The position numbers and the translations under genes are program-made. A DNA stretch of 64,000 nt, taken from NCBI GenBank assembly GCA_031412335.1, contig JANOCT010000019.1, forward strand, positions 24,572-88,571, given 5' to 3'. This stretch comes from JBBQYA01 sp031412335. Its GTDB lineage: Bacteria; Bacteroidota; Bacteroidia; Sphingobacteriales; Sphingobacteriaceae. Positions 1 to 8,766 of the stretch are shown one piece after another; position 1 is the stretch's first letter; the number at the start of each line of letters is the position of its first letter. Below the pieces are notes generated by a model. The model did not search any database. It was not told the origin of the DNA and saw only the letters and a program-made list of their open reading frames with translations.

Positions 1-54
1 ATACCATACCTAATACTAAAATTCCTATAAACCTAAATTCCCTAAAATTAATCT

Positions 55-1683
55 ATGGATATTACTTTTAATAAAAATGAAGACTTCAACAAACAACTTT
101 TATATGAACTTAAAACAAAACTTAAAAAGGTTGAAGCCGGGGGAGGCGAAAAGAATGCAGCCAAACAACATGAAAAAGGTAAAATGCTTGCTCGAGAGCG
201 CATCCATAATTTAATAGATAAAGAAAGTTATTTTTTAGAAATAGGTGCTTTTGCAGCAGATGGGATGTATGCAGAACATGGTGGTTGTCCATCTGCAGGG
301 GTAATTGCTGGTATCGGAATGGTTTCGGGCAGACAGTGTGTAATAGTTGCGAATGATGCGACCGTGAAAGCAGGTGCATGGTTTCCGATGACGGCAAAAA
401 AGAATCTTCGAGCACAAGAAATTTCCATTGAAAATAAACTGCCTATTATATATTTAGTAGATAGTGCTGGAGTTTTTCTTCCATTGCAAGATGAAATTTT
501 TCCGGATAAAGAGCATTTTGGTCGTATTTTCAGAAATAATGCAATCATGTCATCCATGGGAATTATTCAAATAGCAGCAATTATGGGCAGTTGTGTTGCT
601 GGTGGAGCCTATTTACCGATTATGAGCGATGAAGCAATGATTGTGGAAGGGACAGGTTCTGTATTTTTAGCAGGTTCTTATTTAGTAAAATCAGCAATAG
701 GAGAGGATGTAGATAATGAAACCTTGGGTGGTGCTACTACACAATGCGAAATTTCGGGAGTAACAGATTATAAGCATAAAGATGATAAAACTTGTTTGGA
801 ATCGATAAGAAATATCATGAGTCATACGGGTGCAAATAGTAAAGCAGGTTTCGACAGAGCAATTCCAGCTGCTCCAAAAAGAAAAGAAACGGATGTTTAT
901 GGAATTCTGCCAGATACAAGAGATCAGCAATATAGTATGAATGATATGCTTGATTGTATTTTAGATAATGGAAGTTTTGAAGAATATAAAGCTTTGTATG
1001 GTAAATCTATTGTTTGTGGTTTAGGCAGAATTGATGGTTGGGCAGTTGGTATAGTAGCCAATCAAAGAAAAGTTGTAAAATCAAAAAAAGGGGAAATGCA
1101 ATTTGGAGGAGTCATTTATTCAGATAGTGCTGATAAAGCAACGCGTTTTATTATGAATTGCAATCAGAAAAAAATACCCTTAGTATTTTTACAAGATGTA
1201 ACTGGGTTTATGGTTGGTTCTAGATCTGAACATGGTGGAATAATAAAAGATGGAGCTAAAATGGTAAATGCAGTTGCAAATTCTGTTGTACCTAAATTTA
1301 CTGTAGTTATTGGTAATTCGTATGGCGCTGGCAATTATGCGATGTGTGGTAAAGCCTACGATCCTAGATTAATGGTAGCTTGGCCAAGTGCTCGTTTAGC
1401 GGTTATGAGTGGTGGTTCAGCTTCCAAAACTTTGCTACAAATGGAAGTAGCATCATTAAAAGCAAAAGGTCAATTGATAACTCCCGAAGCTGAAAAAGAG
1501 CTTTTAGATTCTATTACCAAACGATATGATCAACAAACTTCTCCTTATTATGCTGCAGCAAGGCTTTGGGTTGATGCGATTATAGATCCGGCTCATACCA
1601 GAAAAGTAATTTCAACTGGAATTTCTGCTTCCAATCATGCTCCGATTGAAAAGCAATTTAATGTTGGGATTATTCAGACTTAG
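55..1683 (+). CDS. Acyl-CoA carboxylase, biotin-dependent carboxyltransferase (beta) subunit, methylcrotonyl-CoA carboxylase-like
   Basis: Carboxyltransferase subunit that moves the carboxyl group from carboxybiotin to an acyl-CoA in the cytoplasm. At 542 residues it has the normal length, with an N-terminal crotonase-like half (about 30-285) and a C-terminal half (about 295-530). Two glycine-rich oxyanion-type stretches are visible: GSCVAGGAYLP near residue 178 and GNSYGAGNYAMCG near 419. The segment FPDKEHFGRIF and the following GSCVAGGAY match the methylcrotonyl-CoA carboxylase beta group better than propionyl-CoA carboxylase, which would place it in leucine breakdown. No biotin carboxylase or biotin carrier gene is in the window; it could lie upstream of position 1. 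The substrate is inferred from family resemblance, so propionyl-CoA or geranyl-CoA remain possible. Confidence 0.9.
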   Translation: MDITFNKNEDFNKQLLYELKTKLKKVEAGGGEKNAAKQHEKGKMLARERIHNLIDKESYFLEIGAFAADGMYAEHGGCPSAGVIAGIGMVSGRQCVIVANDATVKAGAWFPMTAKKNLRAQEISIENKLPIIYLVDSAGVFLPLQDEIFPDKEHFGRIFRNNAIMSSMGIIQIAAIMGSCVAGGAYLPIMSDEAMIVEGTGSVFLAGSYLVKSAIGEDVDNETLGGATTQCEISGVTDYKHKDDKTCLESIRNIMSHTGANSKAGFDRAIPAAPKRKETDVYGILPDTRDQQYSMNDMLDCILDNGSFEEYKALYGKSIVCGLGRIDGWAVGIVANQRKVVKSKKGEMQFGGVIYSDSADKATRFIMNCNQKKIPLVFLQDVTGFMVGSRSEHGGIIKDGAKMVNAVANSVVPKFTVVIGNSYGAGNYAMCGKAYDPRLMVAWPSARLAVMSGGSASKTLLQMEVASLKAKGQLITPEAEKELLDSITKRYDQQTSPYYAAARLWVDAIIDPAHTRKVISTGISASNHAPIEKQFNVGIIQT

Positions 1684-1711
1684 GATTAAAATGAATTTGA
1701 TTAAATAAAAA

Positions 1712-2002
1712 TCAATTGATAAAACCTTGGTTTTTCCTTTTTTCTAATTCAATAGATCTTTGTTTCATAAGATTTTTGTAAAATAAATATCCTGGAAAGC
1801 AAACTATAATGATAAAAAAATATAACTTTTCTTTACTAAATTCCTGATACGTATTTATTAACATAACAAATGATCCAATTAAATAAATAGGAATCATGAT
1901 ATATCTGTTTTTATAATCATTTTCTGGTTTTAAGATTACGAATCTTAAAAATCCAACTATTATTATTAATATAAAGGGTAGAATTGCGAATAAAGTTTCC
2001 AT
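1712..2002 (-). CDS. Small hypothetical membrane protein
   Basis: A 96-residue protein I do not recognise. It has three hydrophobic stretches (about residues 3-22, 36-50 and 60-76) and a charged C-terminal tail rich in Lys, Glu and Arg, so it is probably a small integral membrane protein. It is convergent with the carboxyltransferase gene, whose stop lies 28 bases away, and has a 247-base gap to the divergent recR on its 5' side. AT content is high, like its surroundings. The hydrophobic pattern and the clean Met start support a real gene, but no family assignment is possible by reading. Confidence 0.55.
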   Translation of the reverse strand: METLFAILPFILIIIVGFLRFVILKPENDYKNRYIMIPIYLIGSFVMLINTYQEFSKEKLYFFIIIVCFPGYLFYKNLMKQRSIELEKRKNQGFIN

Positions 2003-2212
2003 ATCGAGGTTAAAAAAATTATTACGTCAAATATAAATGATTACTTTTTTCAACAAAAATTTTTTTTTATTTGAGAAAGTAAAAGATCAGATTTTCTACT
2101 AGAAATTATAGAATCATTATTTTAAACCCAAAAACCTATAAAATCCAAATAATTTGAAATGTTTTCCTCCAAAAATGCTATTTACATTTATAATTAAATC
2201 AGGTTTTAGAGA

Positions 2213-2245
2213 TTGTAAAATGGACTATTAATTTTTCTAAATTTG
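2213..2245 (+). promoter_or_regulatory. Bacteroidota-type promoter of recR
   Basis: A TTG (2213-2215) lies 22 bases before TAAATTTG (2238-2245), which matches the -7 consensus TAnnTTTG exactly. Only four bases separate the motif from the recR ATG, so the transcript would be leaderless or nearly so. The motif match is seen; its use as a promoter is inferred. Confidence 0.55.
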
Positions 2246-2249
2246 CTAT

Positions 2250-2867
2250 ATGAATTTTTCGTCGAAGCTGCTTGAAGATGCCGTAGCGCAGTTTGCCAAA
2301 TTACCAGGAATAGGTCCTAAAACAGCTTTAAGGCTTGTTTTGCATTTATTAAAACAAGATGAGTTGGAAATTTCTGAATTTACAGATTCACTAACTAAAC
2401 TTAAAAAAGAACTTCAATTTTGTTCTGAATGTGGAAATTTATCTGATTCTAAACTTTGCTCTGTTTGCAGTAATGCCCTTCGTGATAAAAGTATAATTTG
2501 CGTAGTAGAGGACACTCGTGATGTAATGGCGGTTGAAAACACGAACCAATACCGTGGAATTTACCATGTTCTTGGTGGTTTAATTTCGCCTATGAATGGG
2601 GTTGGTCCTTCCGATCTTACCATAAACCAATTAGTGGAACGTGCAACTCGAACTGAAAGTAAGGAAGTTATTTTGGCCTTGAGCGCAACCATGGAAGGTG
2701 ATACAACTTTATTTTATTTATACAAAAAATTAAAAGACAGCGGTTTGATAATTAGTACAATAGCAAGAGGAATAGCCTTTGGAGGTGAAATTGAATATGC
2801 AGATGAAGTTACCTTAGGTAGATCTATTGCCGCTAGAATCCCTTATGAACAAATGCAGAACAAATAA
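2250..2867 (+). CDS. recR: Recombination mediator protein RecR
   Basis: RecR works with RecF and RecO to load RecA at gaps and is a DNA clamp of the RecFOR repair pathway. The 205-residue length is normal. Visible in order: a helix-hairpin-helix (LPGIGPKTALRL, about residues 18-29), a four-cysteine zinc finger (Cys58, Cys61, Cys70, Cys73), a Toprim domain beginning near IICVVEDTRDVMAVE (about 82-96) with ALSATMEGDTT near 150, and a C-terminal segment with GGEIEYADEVTLGRS. The start is fixed by the family N-terminus and by the promoter motif immediately upstream. The gene is apparently monocistronic, with 71 bases before the next gene. Confidence 0.97.
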   Translation: MNFSSKLLEDAVAQFAKLPGIGPKTALRLVLHLLKQDELEISEFTDSLTKLKKELQFCSECGNLSDSKLCSVCSNALRDKSIICVVEDTRDVMAVENTNQYRGIYHVLGGLISPMNGVGPSDLTINQLVERATRTESKEVILALSATMEGDTTLFYLYKKLKDSGLIISTIARGIAFGGEIEYADEVTLGRSIAARIPYEQMQNK

Positions 2868-2938
2868 TAAAACTACTTTATCTAAGTTAAAGAAAAACCA
2901 ATCCTGCATCTTATAGCCAACATTTACCAGCTGTTTTA

Positions 2939-4909
2939 ATGAAGTTATCCATTATCATCGTTAATTATAACGTAAAATATTTCTTAGAGCAAGCATTATA
3001 TTCCATTCGTAGGGCTTCCGTCCGAATAAATCCAGAGGTTTTTGTAGTGGATAATAATTCGGTAGATGGTTCCATAGAAATGCTAATGGATAAGTTTCCG
3101 GAAGTGATACTGATAAAAAATGATAGCAATGTTGGATTTTCTCGTGCTAATAACCAAGCAATTCGAGTTGCAAAAGGAGAATATATTCTATTGTTAAATC
3201 CTGATACTGTAATTCAGGAAGATACCCTCGATAAAGTAATAGATTTTATGGATCAGCATCCAGATGCAGGTGGTTTGGGTGTAAAAATGTTGGATGGAAA
3301 AGGGAAGTTTTTGCCTGAATCTAAAAGAGGTTTGCCAACTCCAATGGTTGCTTTTTACAAAGTTTTTGGGTTTGCAAAGTTATTTCCATTTTCAAAAACC
3401 TTCGGCAAATATCATTTAGGATATTTAGACAAAAATTTAACACACGAAGTCGATGTACTTTCTGGCGCATTTATGTTAATGCGTCAATCAACTTTGGCAA
3501 AAGCTGGGCTTTTGGACGAAGATTTTTTTATGTACGGAGAAGATATAGATCTTTCGTACCGAATTCAGTTGGCAGGTTTTAAAAATTTCTATTTCGCCGA
3601 TACCCAAATTATTCATTATAAAGGAGAAAGCACAAAAAAAAGTAGTGTAAACTATGTATTTGTCTTTTATAATGCTATGATCATTTTTGCTTCCAAACAT
3701 TTTTCGAAAAGAAATGCTACGCTTTTTACCTTTTTGATCAATGTTGCTATTTATTTACGTGCTGGTGTAGCAATTGCATCTCAATTTATTCGCCGAATAG
3801 CCATGCCCGTTGCCGATTTTCTGGTTTTGTTTGCAGGCATGTATTTATTGAAAATTTATTGGGAACAAAATCATAAATACGTTCGAGAACCTTATGATAT
3901 TAATTTTATTACGTTGGCAGTTCCTGTTTATATTTCGATTTGGTTGTTTACCGTTTTTCTAAGCGGAGGTTATGATAAACCTATCAGACTGAAAAAAATT
4001 GTGAGAGGGGTTTTTATAGGTACAATTACCATTGCAGTTATTTATGCATTTGTGAACGAAGAATGGAGATTTTCAAGAGCTTTAATAGTGTTAGGAGCAT
4101 TTTGGGCTGTTATTGGAATGGTTTCTTTACGCTTATTTTTAAATTTTATTCGTTCAAAAGCATTCGAAATTGATTATTTCGTTAGCAAAAAAAATATCAT
4201 AATTGTAGCAGAAGCAGGAGAGGGGGAACGAATTTTAAAACTGCTTGAACATGTTCAATTAGATACAAGTTTTATCGGCTTTGTTGATCCAGGAAAACAA
4301 TTCAGAACGGTTGATGAAATTTATTTGGGTAATATTGTACAACTGAAAGAAATTTTAGAAGTGTATAAAATAAATGAAGTAATTTTTAGCACTAAAAGCA
4401 CTTCAGTACAGGAAATTATAGATTGGATGAGCCGCATCAACGATAGTTTAATTGATTATAAAATTGCGCCAGAAGAAAGTATGTTTATTATTGGTAGCAA
4501 TTCTGTTGATAATCCCGGTGATTTGTATACCATAGATTTCAATTTAGCAATTACCAAAATTGCTAATAAGCGAAATAAACGCTTATTAGATATCATCGTT
4601 TCTCTTGTTTTGCTCATTACATTTCCGGTTTCTTTGTTTCTAATTACCAACAAATCAGGTTACTTTAAAAATTGTTTCGATACATTAATCGGAAAAAAAA
4701 CATGGGTTGGTTACATCAATAATTTATTTGATGTCCGTAATTTTCCTAAAATCAAAAAAGGAGTGTTAAATCCAGTCGATGGCTTGTCATTTAGTAATAT
4801 TAATGAAAGCACTGCAAAAAAATTAAATACAATTTATGCTAAACAATATCAGGTTGAAAACGATATCAGAATTATAGTAAAAGGATTTAAAAATCTGGGT
4901 AGATCTTAA
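2939..4909 (+). CDS. GT2 glycosyltransferase fused to a membrane and Rossmann-like module
   Basis: A 656-residue multidomain protein. Residues 1 to about 245 form a GT2 (GT-A) domain with VVDNNSVDGS (about 36-45), NPDT (87-90) and GEDIDLSYR (about 200). About five transmembrane segments follow (roughly 265-410), then a Rossmann-like stretch (about 425-530; IIIVAEAGEGERILKLL) like the CoA/NAD-binding region of polyprenyl glycosylphosphotransferases. A short tail near 550-610 contains KRLLDIIVSLVLL and LIGKKTWVGY. That tail resembles the start and a later motif of the bacterial sugar transferase domain, but the catalytic core between them is missing. GT2 activity on a cell-envelope glycan is likely; donor and acceptor are unknown. 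It stands outside the main polysaccharide locus and is followed nine bases later by an SDR gene, suggesting an operon. Confidence 0.85.
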   Translation: MKLSIIIVNYNVKYFLEQALYSIRRASVRINPEVFVVDNNSVDGSIEMLMDKFPEVILIKNDSNVGFSRANNQAIRVAKGEYILLLNPDTVIQEDTLDKVIDFMDQHPDAGGLGVKMLDGKGKFLPESKRGLPTPMVAFYKVFGFAKLFPFSKTFGKYHLGYLDKNLTHEVDVLSGAFMLMRQSTLAKAGLLDEDFFMYGEDIDLSYRIQLAGFKNFYFADTQIIHYKGESTKKSSVNYVFVFYNAMIIFASKHFSKRNATLFTFLINVAIYLRAGVAIASQFIRRIAMPVADFLVLFAGMYLLKIYWEQNHKYVREPYDINFITLAVPVYISIWLFTVFLSGGYDKPIRLKKIVRGVFIGTITIAVIYAFVNEEWRFSRALIVLGAFWAVIGMVSLRLFLNFIRSKAFEIDYFVSKKNIIIVAEAGEGERILKLLEHVQLDTSFIGFVDPGKQFRTVDEIYLGNIVQLKEILEVYKINEVIFSTKSTSVQEIIDWMSRINDSLIDYKIAPEESMFIIGSNSVDNPGDLYTIDFNLAITKIANKRNKRLLDIIVSLVLLITFPVSLFLITNKSGYFKNCFDTLIGKKTWVGYINNLFDVRNFPKIKKGVLNPVDGLSFSNINESTAKKLNTIYAKQYQVENDIRIIVKGFKNLGRS

Positions 4910-4918
4910 ATTTTTGCA

Positions 4919-5737
4919 TTGAAAAACTTAACAGGAAAAAACATTATCATCACAGGTGCATCCTCTGGAATTGGAAAAGCTCTTGCTTACTCATGTGCGA
5001 GAAAAGGAGCCAATATTACCTTGGCTGCCAGAAATATTTCTTCAATAAATGAAATTGCAAAAGACTTAGAATCATTATTTAAAATTAAAGCAATAGCAAT
5101 AGAAACAGATGTAACGAAAGAGAGCGATTGTGAAAATTTAATTAATAAATCCTTACATACTTTTGGGCAAATAGATGTTTTAATTTGCAATGCAGGAATT
5201 TCAATGCGAGCTTTATTCTCGGAAGTTAAACTTGAAGTACTGAAATCAGTAATGGATGTAAACTTTTGGGGTACAGTATATTGTACTCGATATGCAATTG
5301 ATCATTTAATTAAATCAAAAGGATCTTTAGTTGGCATTTCTTCTATTGCAGGCATTCAAGGTTTGCCTGGTCGTACCGGATATTCTGCTTCTAAATTCGC
5401 TATGCAAGGATTCTTAGAATCGGTAAGAATAGAGAATCTAAAAAATGGGTTAGATGTTTTAATTGCTTGTCCGGGTTTTACCGCTTCTAACATCAGAAAT
5501 GTAGCATTGTCAAAAGATGGATCATCGCAAGGTGAGTCACCATTGAATGAATCAAAAATTGCTAATACTGATATGGTTGCGAATGAAATTGTAAACGCAA
5601 TCATTCAACAAAAAAGAGTTTTGATATTAAGTTTTCAAGGTAAAATTACAGTTTGGTTACGTAAATTTTTTCCTGCTTTTTTAGATAAACAAGTTTTTAA
5701 CCATTTTGCATCAGAACCTGATTCGCCGTTAAAATAA
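4919..5737 (+). CDS. Short-chain dehydrogenase/reductase (classical SDR)
   Basis: A 272-residue NAD(P)-dependent oxidoreductase. The nucleotide-binding motif TGASSGIG is at about residues 11-18, NAG near 92, the catalytic Ser in SSIAG near 142, and YSASK carries the catalytic Tyr and Lys near 155. The C-terminal part is hydrophobic near ILSFQGKITVWLRKFFP, as in SDR enzymes associated with membranes or lipids. The start is a TTG nine bases after the stop of the GT2 fusion gene; it is chosen because the Rossmann fold begins directly after it. The substrate is unknown. Confidence 0.88.
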   Translation: MKNLTGKNIIITGASSGIGKALAYSCARKGANITLAARNISSINEIAKDLESLFKIKAIAIETDVTKESDCENLINKSLHTFGQIDVLICNAGISMRALFSEVKLEVLKSVMDVNFWGTVYCTRYAIDHLIKSKGSLVGISSIAGIQGLPGRTGYSASKFAMQGFLESVRIENLKNGLDVLIACPGFTASNIRNVALSKDGSSQGESPLNESKIANTDMVANEIVNAIIQQKRVLILSFQGKITVWLRKFFPAFLDKQVFNHFASEPDSPLK

Positions 5738-5769
5738 TCTAAACTAGTTAAAGTTTCGTTTATCTATTT

Positions 5770-6615
5770 ATGAAAAAAAAATCGCTCTGGGTATTATCCT
5801 TATTTATGGTAAATCTATTTTTATCAACCATTCTATATGCCGATAAAATTAAAACTGCAAAAAATTTAATTTATAAAGCTGGTAGTACCAACGAAAAACA
5901 CCAATTAGATATTTATTACCCTGCAGATACAAAAAAAGTTCGTGATGTTGTTTTTTTTATCCATGGGGGAGGTTGGTCATCAGGCAAGAAGGATATTTAT
6001 TGGTTTTTAGGTCGCAATTTTGCTAAAAAAGGAATTGTATTTGTTGCTATTAATTATCGAGTAGGAGGTGAAAATTCTTACCAAAATATGGCAGAAGATT
6101 GTGTGAATGCATTAAATTATATAAACCTAAATGTTAGCAAATTCGGTGGCAATCCTTCTAGGATTTTTCTTTCTGGTCATTCTGCCGGAGCTCATTTGGC
6201 TGCGCTAATTGCTATGAGTCCAGAATTTAACCAAATCAAAAATCCTATGGCAAAAGGAATAATTTTAAATGATCCTTTTGGTTTAGATCTGTTAGATTAT
6301 TTCACTAATACACCTTCAACTATAACTGCACAATACAAACCTCCTTTTGGAGAAAACAAACAGGTTTGGATAAAAGCTGCACCGATTACCTACGTTTCAA
6401 AAAATGAAATTCCAATTTTGGTTTTCAATGGGTCTAAAACATATCCTGCTATTCTAAGAGATTCTGATTTGTTCGTTAAAGAACTTAAAAGAGAAATGAA
6501 AAACCATAATTTTATTATGATAAAAGGTAAAAAACACGTTGGCATGATGTCGCAAATGGTATGGCGCAACAATAAAATGTATACCTATTATCTTGATTTT
6601 ATGAAATCAAATTAA
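5770..6615 (+). CDS. Secreted alpha/beta hydrolase, carboxylesterase-like
   Basis: A 281-residue alpha/beta hydrolase of the HSL/carboxylesterase type. An N-terminal signal peptide (about 1-24, ending near TILYADK) predicts export. The oxyanion motif FIHGGGWSSGK is near residue 64, and the nucleophile elbow GHSAGAHLA (Ser near 135) follows. The C-terminal His is probably in KKHVGMMSQ. Substrates are probably short-chain or aryl esters, or acetylated sugars, but this cannot be decided. It lies 32 bases after the SDR gene and may be co-transcribed with it. Confidence 0.85.
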   Translation: MKKKSLWVLSLFMVNLFLSTILYADKIKTAKNLIYKAGSTNEKHQLDIYYPADTKKVRDVVFFIHGGGWSSGKKDIYWFLGRNFAKKGIVFVAINYRVGGENSYQNMAEDCVNALNYINLNVSKFGGNPSRIFLSGHSAGAHLAALIAMSPEFNQIKNPMAKGIILNDPFGLDLLDYFTNTPSTITAQYKPPFGENKQVWIKAAPITYVSKNEIPILVFNGSKTYPAILRDSDLFVKELKREMKNHNFIMIKGKKHVGMMSQMVWRNNKMYTYYLDFMKSN

Positions 6616-6697
6616 AAGTAAAGACATTCTTGTTAAAGTGAATTTAAGCTTTACACAAGGATAATATCAATATGAGTTAATAAACAGTTTTAATCTG

Positions 6698-6705
6698 TAT
6701 TTTTG
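6698..6705 (+). promoter_or_regulatory. Putative -7 promoter element of the secreted nuclease gene
   Basis: TATTTTTG matches TAnnTTTG and lies 25 bases before the ATG. No good TTG or TTTG was found at the expected distance upstream, so support is partial. Confidence 0.4.
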
Positions 6706-6730
6706 CATTTAATTAAAATAAAAAATACGA

Positions 6731-8527
6731 ATGAAGTTTGTTTTTACAATATTTTTTGGCACTTTTTTAAACATTTCTGTTTTTGCCCAAATACCAGCTG
6801 GTTACTATAATACAGCCTCTGGCTTATCTGGCACTACTTTACGGCAAGCTTTGCATGATAAAATTGATGCACATAGTGTTCAAAGTTATGGTTCTTTATT
6901 AGGGCATTACAATCAAACTGATAAAAAAGCAAACGGAAAAGTTTGGGATATGTATTCTGATAATCCTGGTGGAACTCCTCCGTATGAATTTACTTTTGGG
7001 AATACTTGTGGAAATTATTCAGTAGAGGGGGATTGTTACAATCGAGAACATTCATGGCCGCAATCATGGTTCAACAGTAATTCTCCCATGCAATCCGACC
7101 TTTTTCATGTTTACCCAACCGATGGAAAAGTAAATGGACTTCGTAGTAATTTTCCTTATGGAGAAGTAAGTACACCAACCAATACAACATTAAATGGTGG
7201 CAAATTAGGTCCATGTTCTTTTCCTGGCTATTCAGGTACTGTTTTCGAACCTATCAATGAATATAAAGGAGATTTTGCAAGAACGTATTTTTATATGTGT
7301 ACCCGATATTTTGGAGAAGATGCTGGATGGCAAAATACCGCTGCTACAAACGGAGCTAATTTAGATCCTTGGCAATTAGATTTGTTGAAAAAATGGGCGC
7401 AGCAAGATCCAGTAAGTACCAAAGAAATTAATAGAAATAATGCAGTTTATGCCATTCAAAATAATAGAAATCCATTTATAGATAGTCCACAATTTGTTTG
7501 TAGAATTTGGCCAGGTGCTTATTGTGGCGCAGTTGCAACATCTATAGCCACCAATATTGGCACAGTTCAAAATTTATGTTCAGGAAATCAGCTGACTGTA
7601 AATTTTTCAATTACTGGATCAGTGAATACAGGAAACATATTTTCCGTTCAACTGTCGGATGCAGCTGGTTCATTTACTAATGCAACAACAATAGGAACGC
7701 TTTCATCTGTTTCGTCTTCCCCAATTGCCGCTACCATACCAACTAATTTACCTGCGGGTACAGCTTACAGAATTCGAGTAAATTCAAGTAATCCATTAAT
7801 TATCGGAGCAGATAATGGAGTTAACCTTACTAAAGCATCCAATTTTATTGTTTCTGCAGGCAACGATGTTACCATTTGTGCTAACGAGTCGGTTACACTT
7901 TCCGCAACAGGGGCAAATCAATATATCTGGAATAATAGTGCAACAACTTCTTCCATATTAGTTTCGCCATTAACTACAACAGCTTATGTAGTAAGTGGTT
8001 TAGCTAATGGTGGTTGTGTAGATTCTGATACTGTGCTAGTTACAGTAAAGCCAGCTCCAATTACTCCAATTCTAACTTTAAATGGAACGGTTATTACTTC
8101 AAACAATCCTGATTTTCAATCTTGGTATCTTAACGGACAGGAAATTCAGGGAGAAAATTCACAGACACTTTCTTTATTTCAAACAGGTTTATATTACAGC
8201 ATAGTTAATGGTGCGAATGGATGTAATTCACAGCAATCGAATGTGATAAATTATAAAGTTTCGGGGATTTCAAATCTATCTGCCGACTTATTTAACGTTT
8301 ATCCAAACCCGAGTAATGGAAACTTTGTAGTAGAAACAAATTCTAATATTGCCATTACTAAAATTGAAGTAATCAATATGCTTGGTCAAAAAGTTTTCGT
8401 TCTTCAGAACAAAGCTGCGGTAGATAACAAGACTTTAATTGATATTAACAACCAAGCTGCGGGCGTTTATCATTTAGTCTTGGAAACCGAAAAAGGCATT
8501 AGCATTCAAAAATTAATGGTGAAATAA
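6731..8527 (+). CDS. Secreted endonuclease I (EndA/NucM) family protein with T9SS sorting domain
   Basis: A 598-residue secreted nuclease. A signal peptide covers residues 1-19 (cleavage before QIPAGYY). The endonuclease I domain (about 25-265) contains CYNREHSWPQSW with the expected catalytic His107, followed by SDLFHVYPTDGKVN and LRSNFPYG. Two beta-rich regions follow, one near 270-375 and one Ig-like near 376-440 (TICANESVTLSATGA). The last 75 or so residues form a type A T9SS C-terminal domain with VYPNPSNGNF and a GVYHLVL-type end. It should cut DNA or RNA outside the cell or at the surface, possibly for nucleotide scavenging. A strong terminator follows. Confidence 0.93.
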   Translation: MKFVFTIFFGTFLNISVFAQIPAGYYNTASGLSGTTLRQALHDKIDAHSVQSYGSLLGHYNQTDKKANGKVWDMYSDNPGGTPPYEFTFGNTCGNYSVEGDCYNREHSWPQSWFNSNSPMQSDLFHVYPTDGKVNGLRSNFPYGEVSTPTNTTLNGGKLGPCSFPGYSGTVFEPINEYKGDFARTYFYMCTRYFGEDAGWQNTAATNGANLDPWQLDLLKKWAQQDPVSTKEINRNNAVYAIQNNRNPFIDSPQFVCRIWPGAYCGAVATSIATNIGTVQNLCSGNQLTVNFSITGSVNTGNIFSVQLSDAAGSFTNATTIGTLSSVSSSPIAATIPTNLPAGTAYRIRVNSSNPLIIGADNGVNLTKASNFIVSAGNDVTICANESVTLSATGANQYIWNNSATTSSILVSPLTTTAYVVSGLANGGCVDSDTVLVTVKPAPITPILTLNGTVITSNNPDFQSWYLNGQEIQGENSQTLSLFQTGLYYSIVNGANGCNSQQSNVINYKVSGISNLSADLFNVYPNPSNGNFVVETNSNIAITKIEVINMLGQKVFVLQNKAAVDNKTLIDINNQAAGVYHLVLETEKGISIQKLMVK

Positions 8528-8547
8528 GTTTTTTAAACAATATTTTC

Positions 8548-8584
8548 AAAAAGCCTTCTGATAAATTAATCAGAAGGCTTTTTT
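8548..8584 (+). terminator. Intrinsic terminator after the secreted nuclease gene
   Basis: A 12-bp perfect stem, AAGCCTTCTGAT (8551-8562) with ATCAGAAGGCTT (8569-8580) around a 6-base loop, followed by a T run. Flanking A and T tracts make it usable in both directions. Confidence 0.85.
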
Positions 8585-8724
8585 GTTATTTGATTTTGCG
8601 AGGCTGGTAAAATATCCTTTGAATATCTTACTGTGCAAATAAGTAAACTAAGATTAATTTAACCCATATTTCCAAATACTTTATTTCTTATAATTAATAT
8701 TATGTTAAGTAAAATATTTAAAAG

Positions 8725-8754
8725 AAAAGGAGAGTTTTATGATTCTCTCCTTTT
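8725..8754 (-). terminator. Intrinsic terminator after the TPR gene
   Basis: AAAAGGAGAG (8725-8734) pairs with CTCTCCTTTT (8745-8754) around a 10-base loop. On the minus strand the stem ends in a T-rich tail just downstream of the TPR gene stop, which fits termination of the gyrA-TPR transcript. Confidence 0.75.
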
Positions 8755-8766
8755 TTAAGTTTTAAA

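Noticed and set aside
228..557. Open frame on the minus strand inside the carboxyltransferase gene
   Set aside because: It is antisense to a well-conserved protein gene, has no start context and an unusual composition; a shadow of the real frame.
2939..4909. GT2 fusion protein considered as a WcaJ/WbaP-type initiating phosphosugar transferase
   Set aside because: The catalytic core of the sugar-transferase domain is missing; only flanking motifs resemble it. The WecA-type protein at 60.2 kb is a better initiator.
6616..6680. GTAAAG and CTTTAC pair after the esterase gene as a terminator
   Set aside because: Six pairs with a loop of more than 20 bases and no T run; not convincing.
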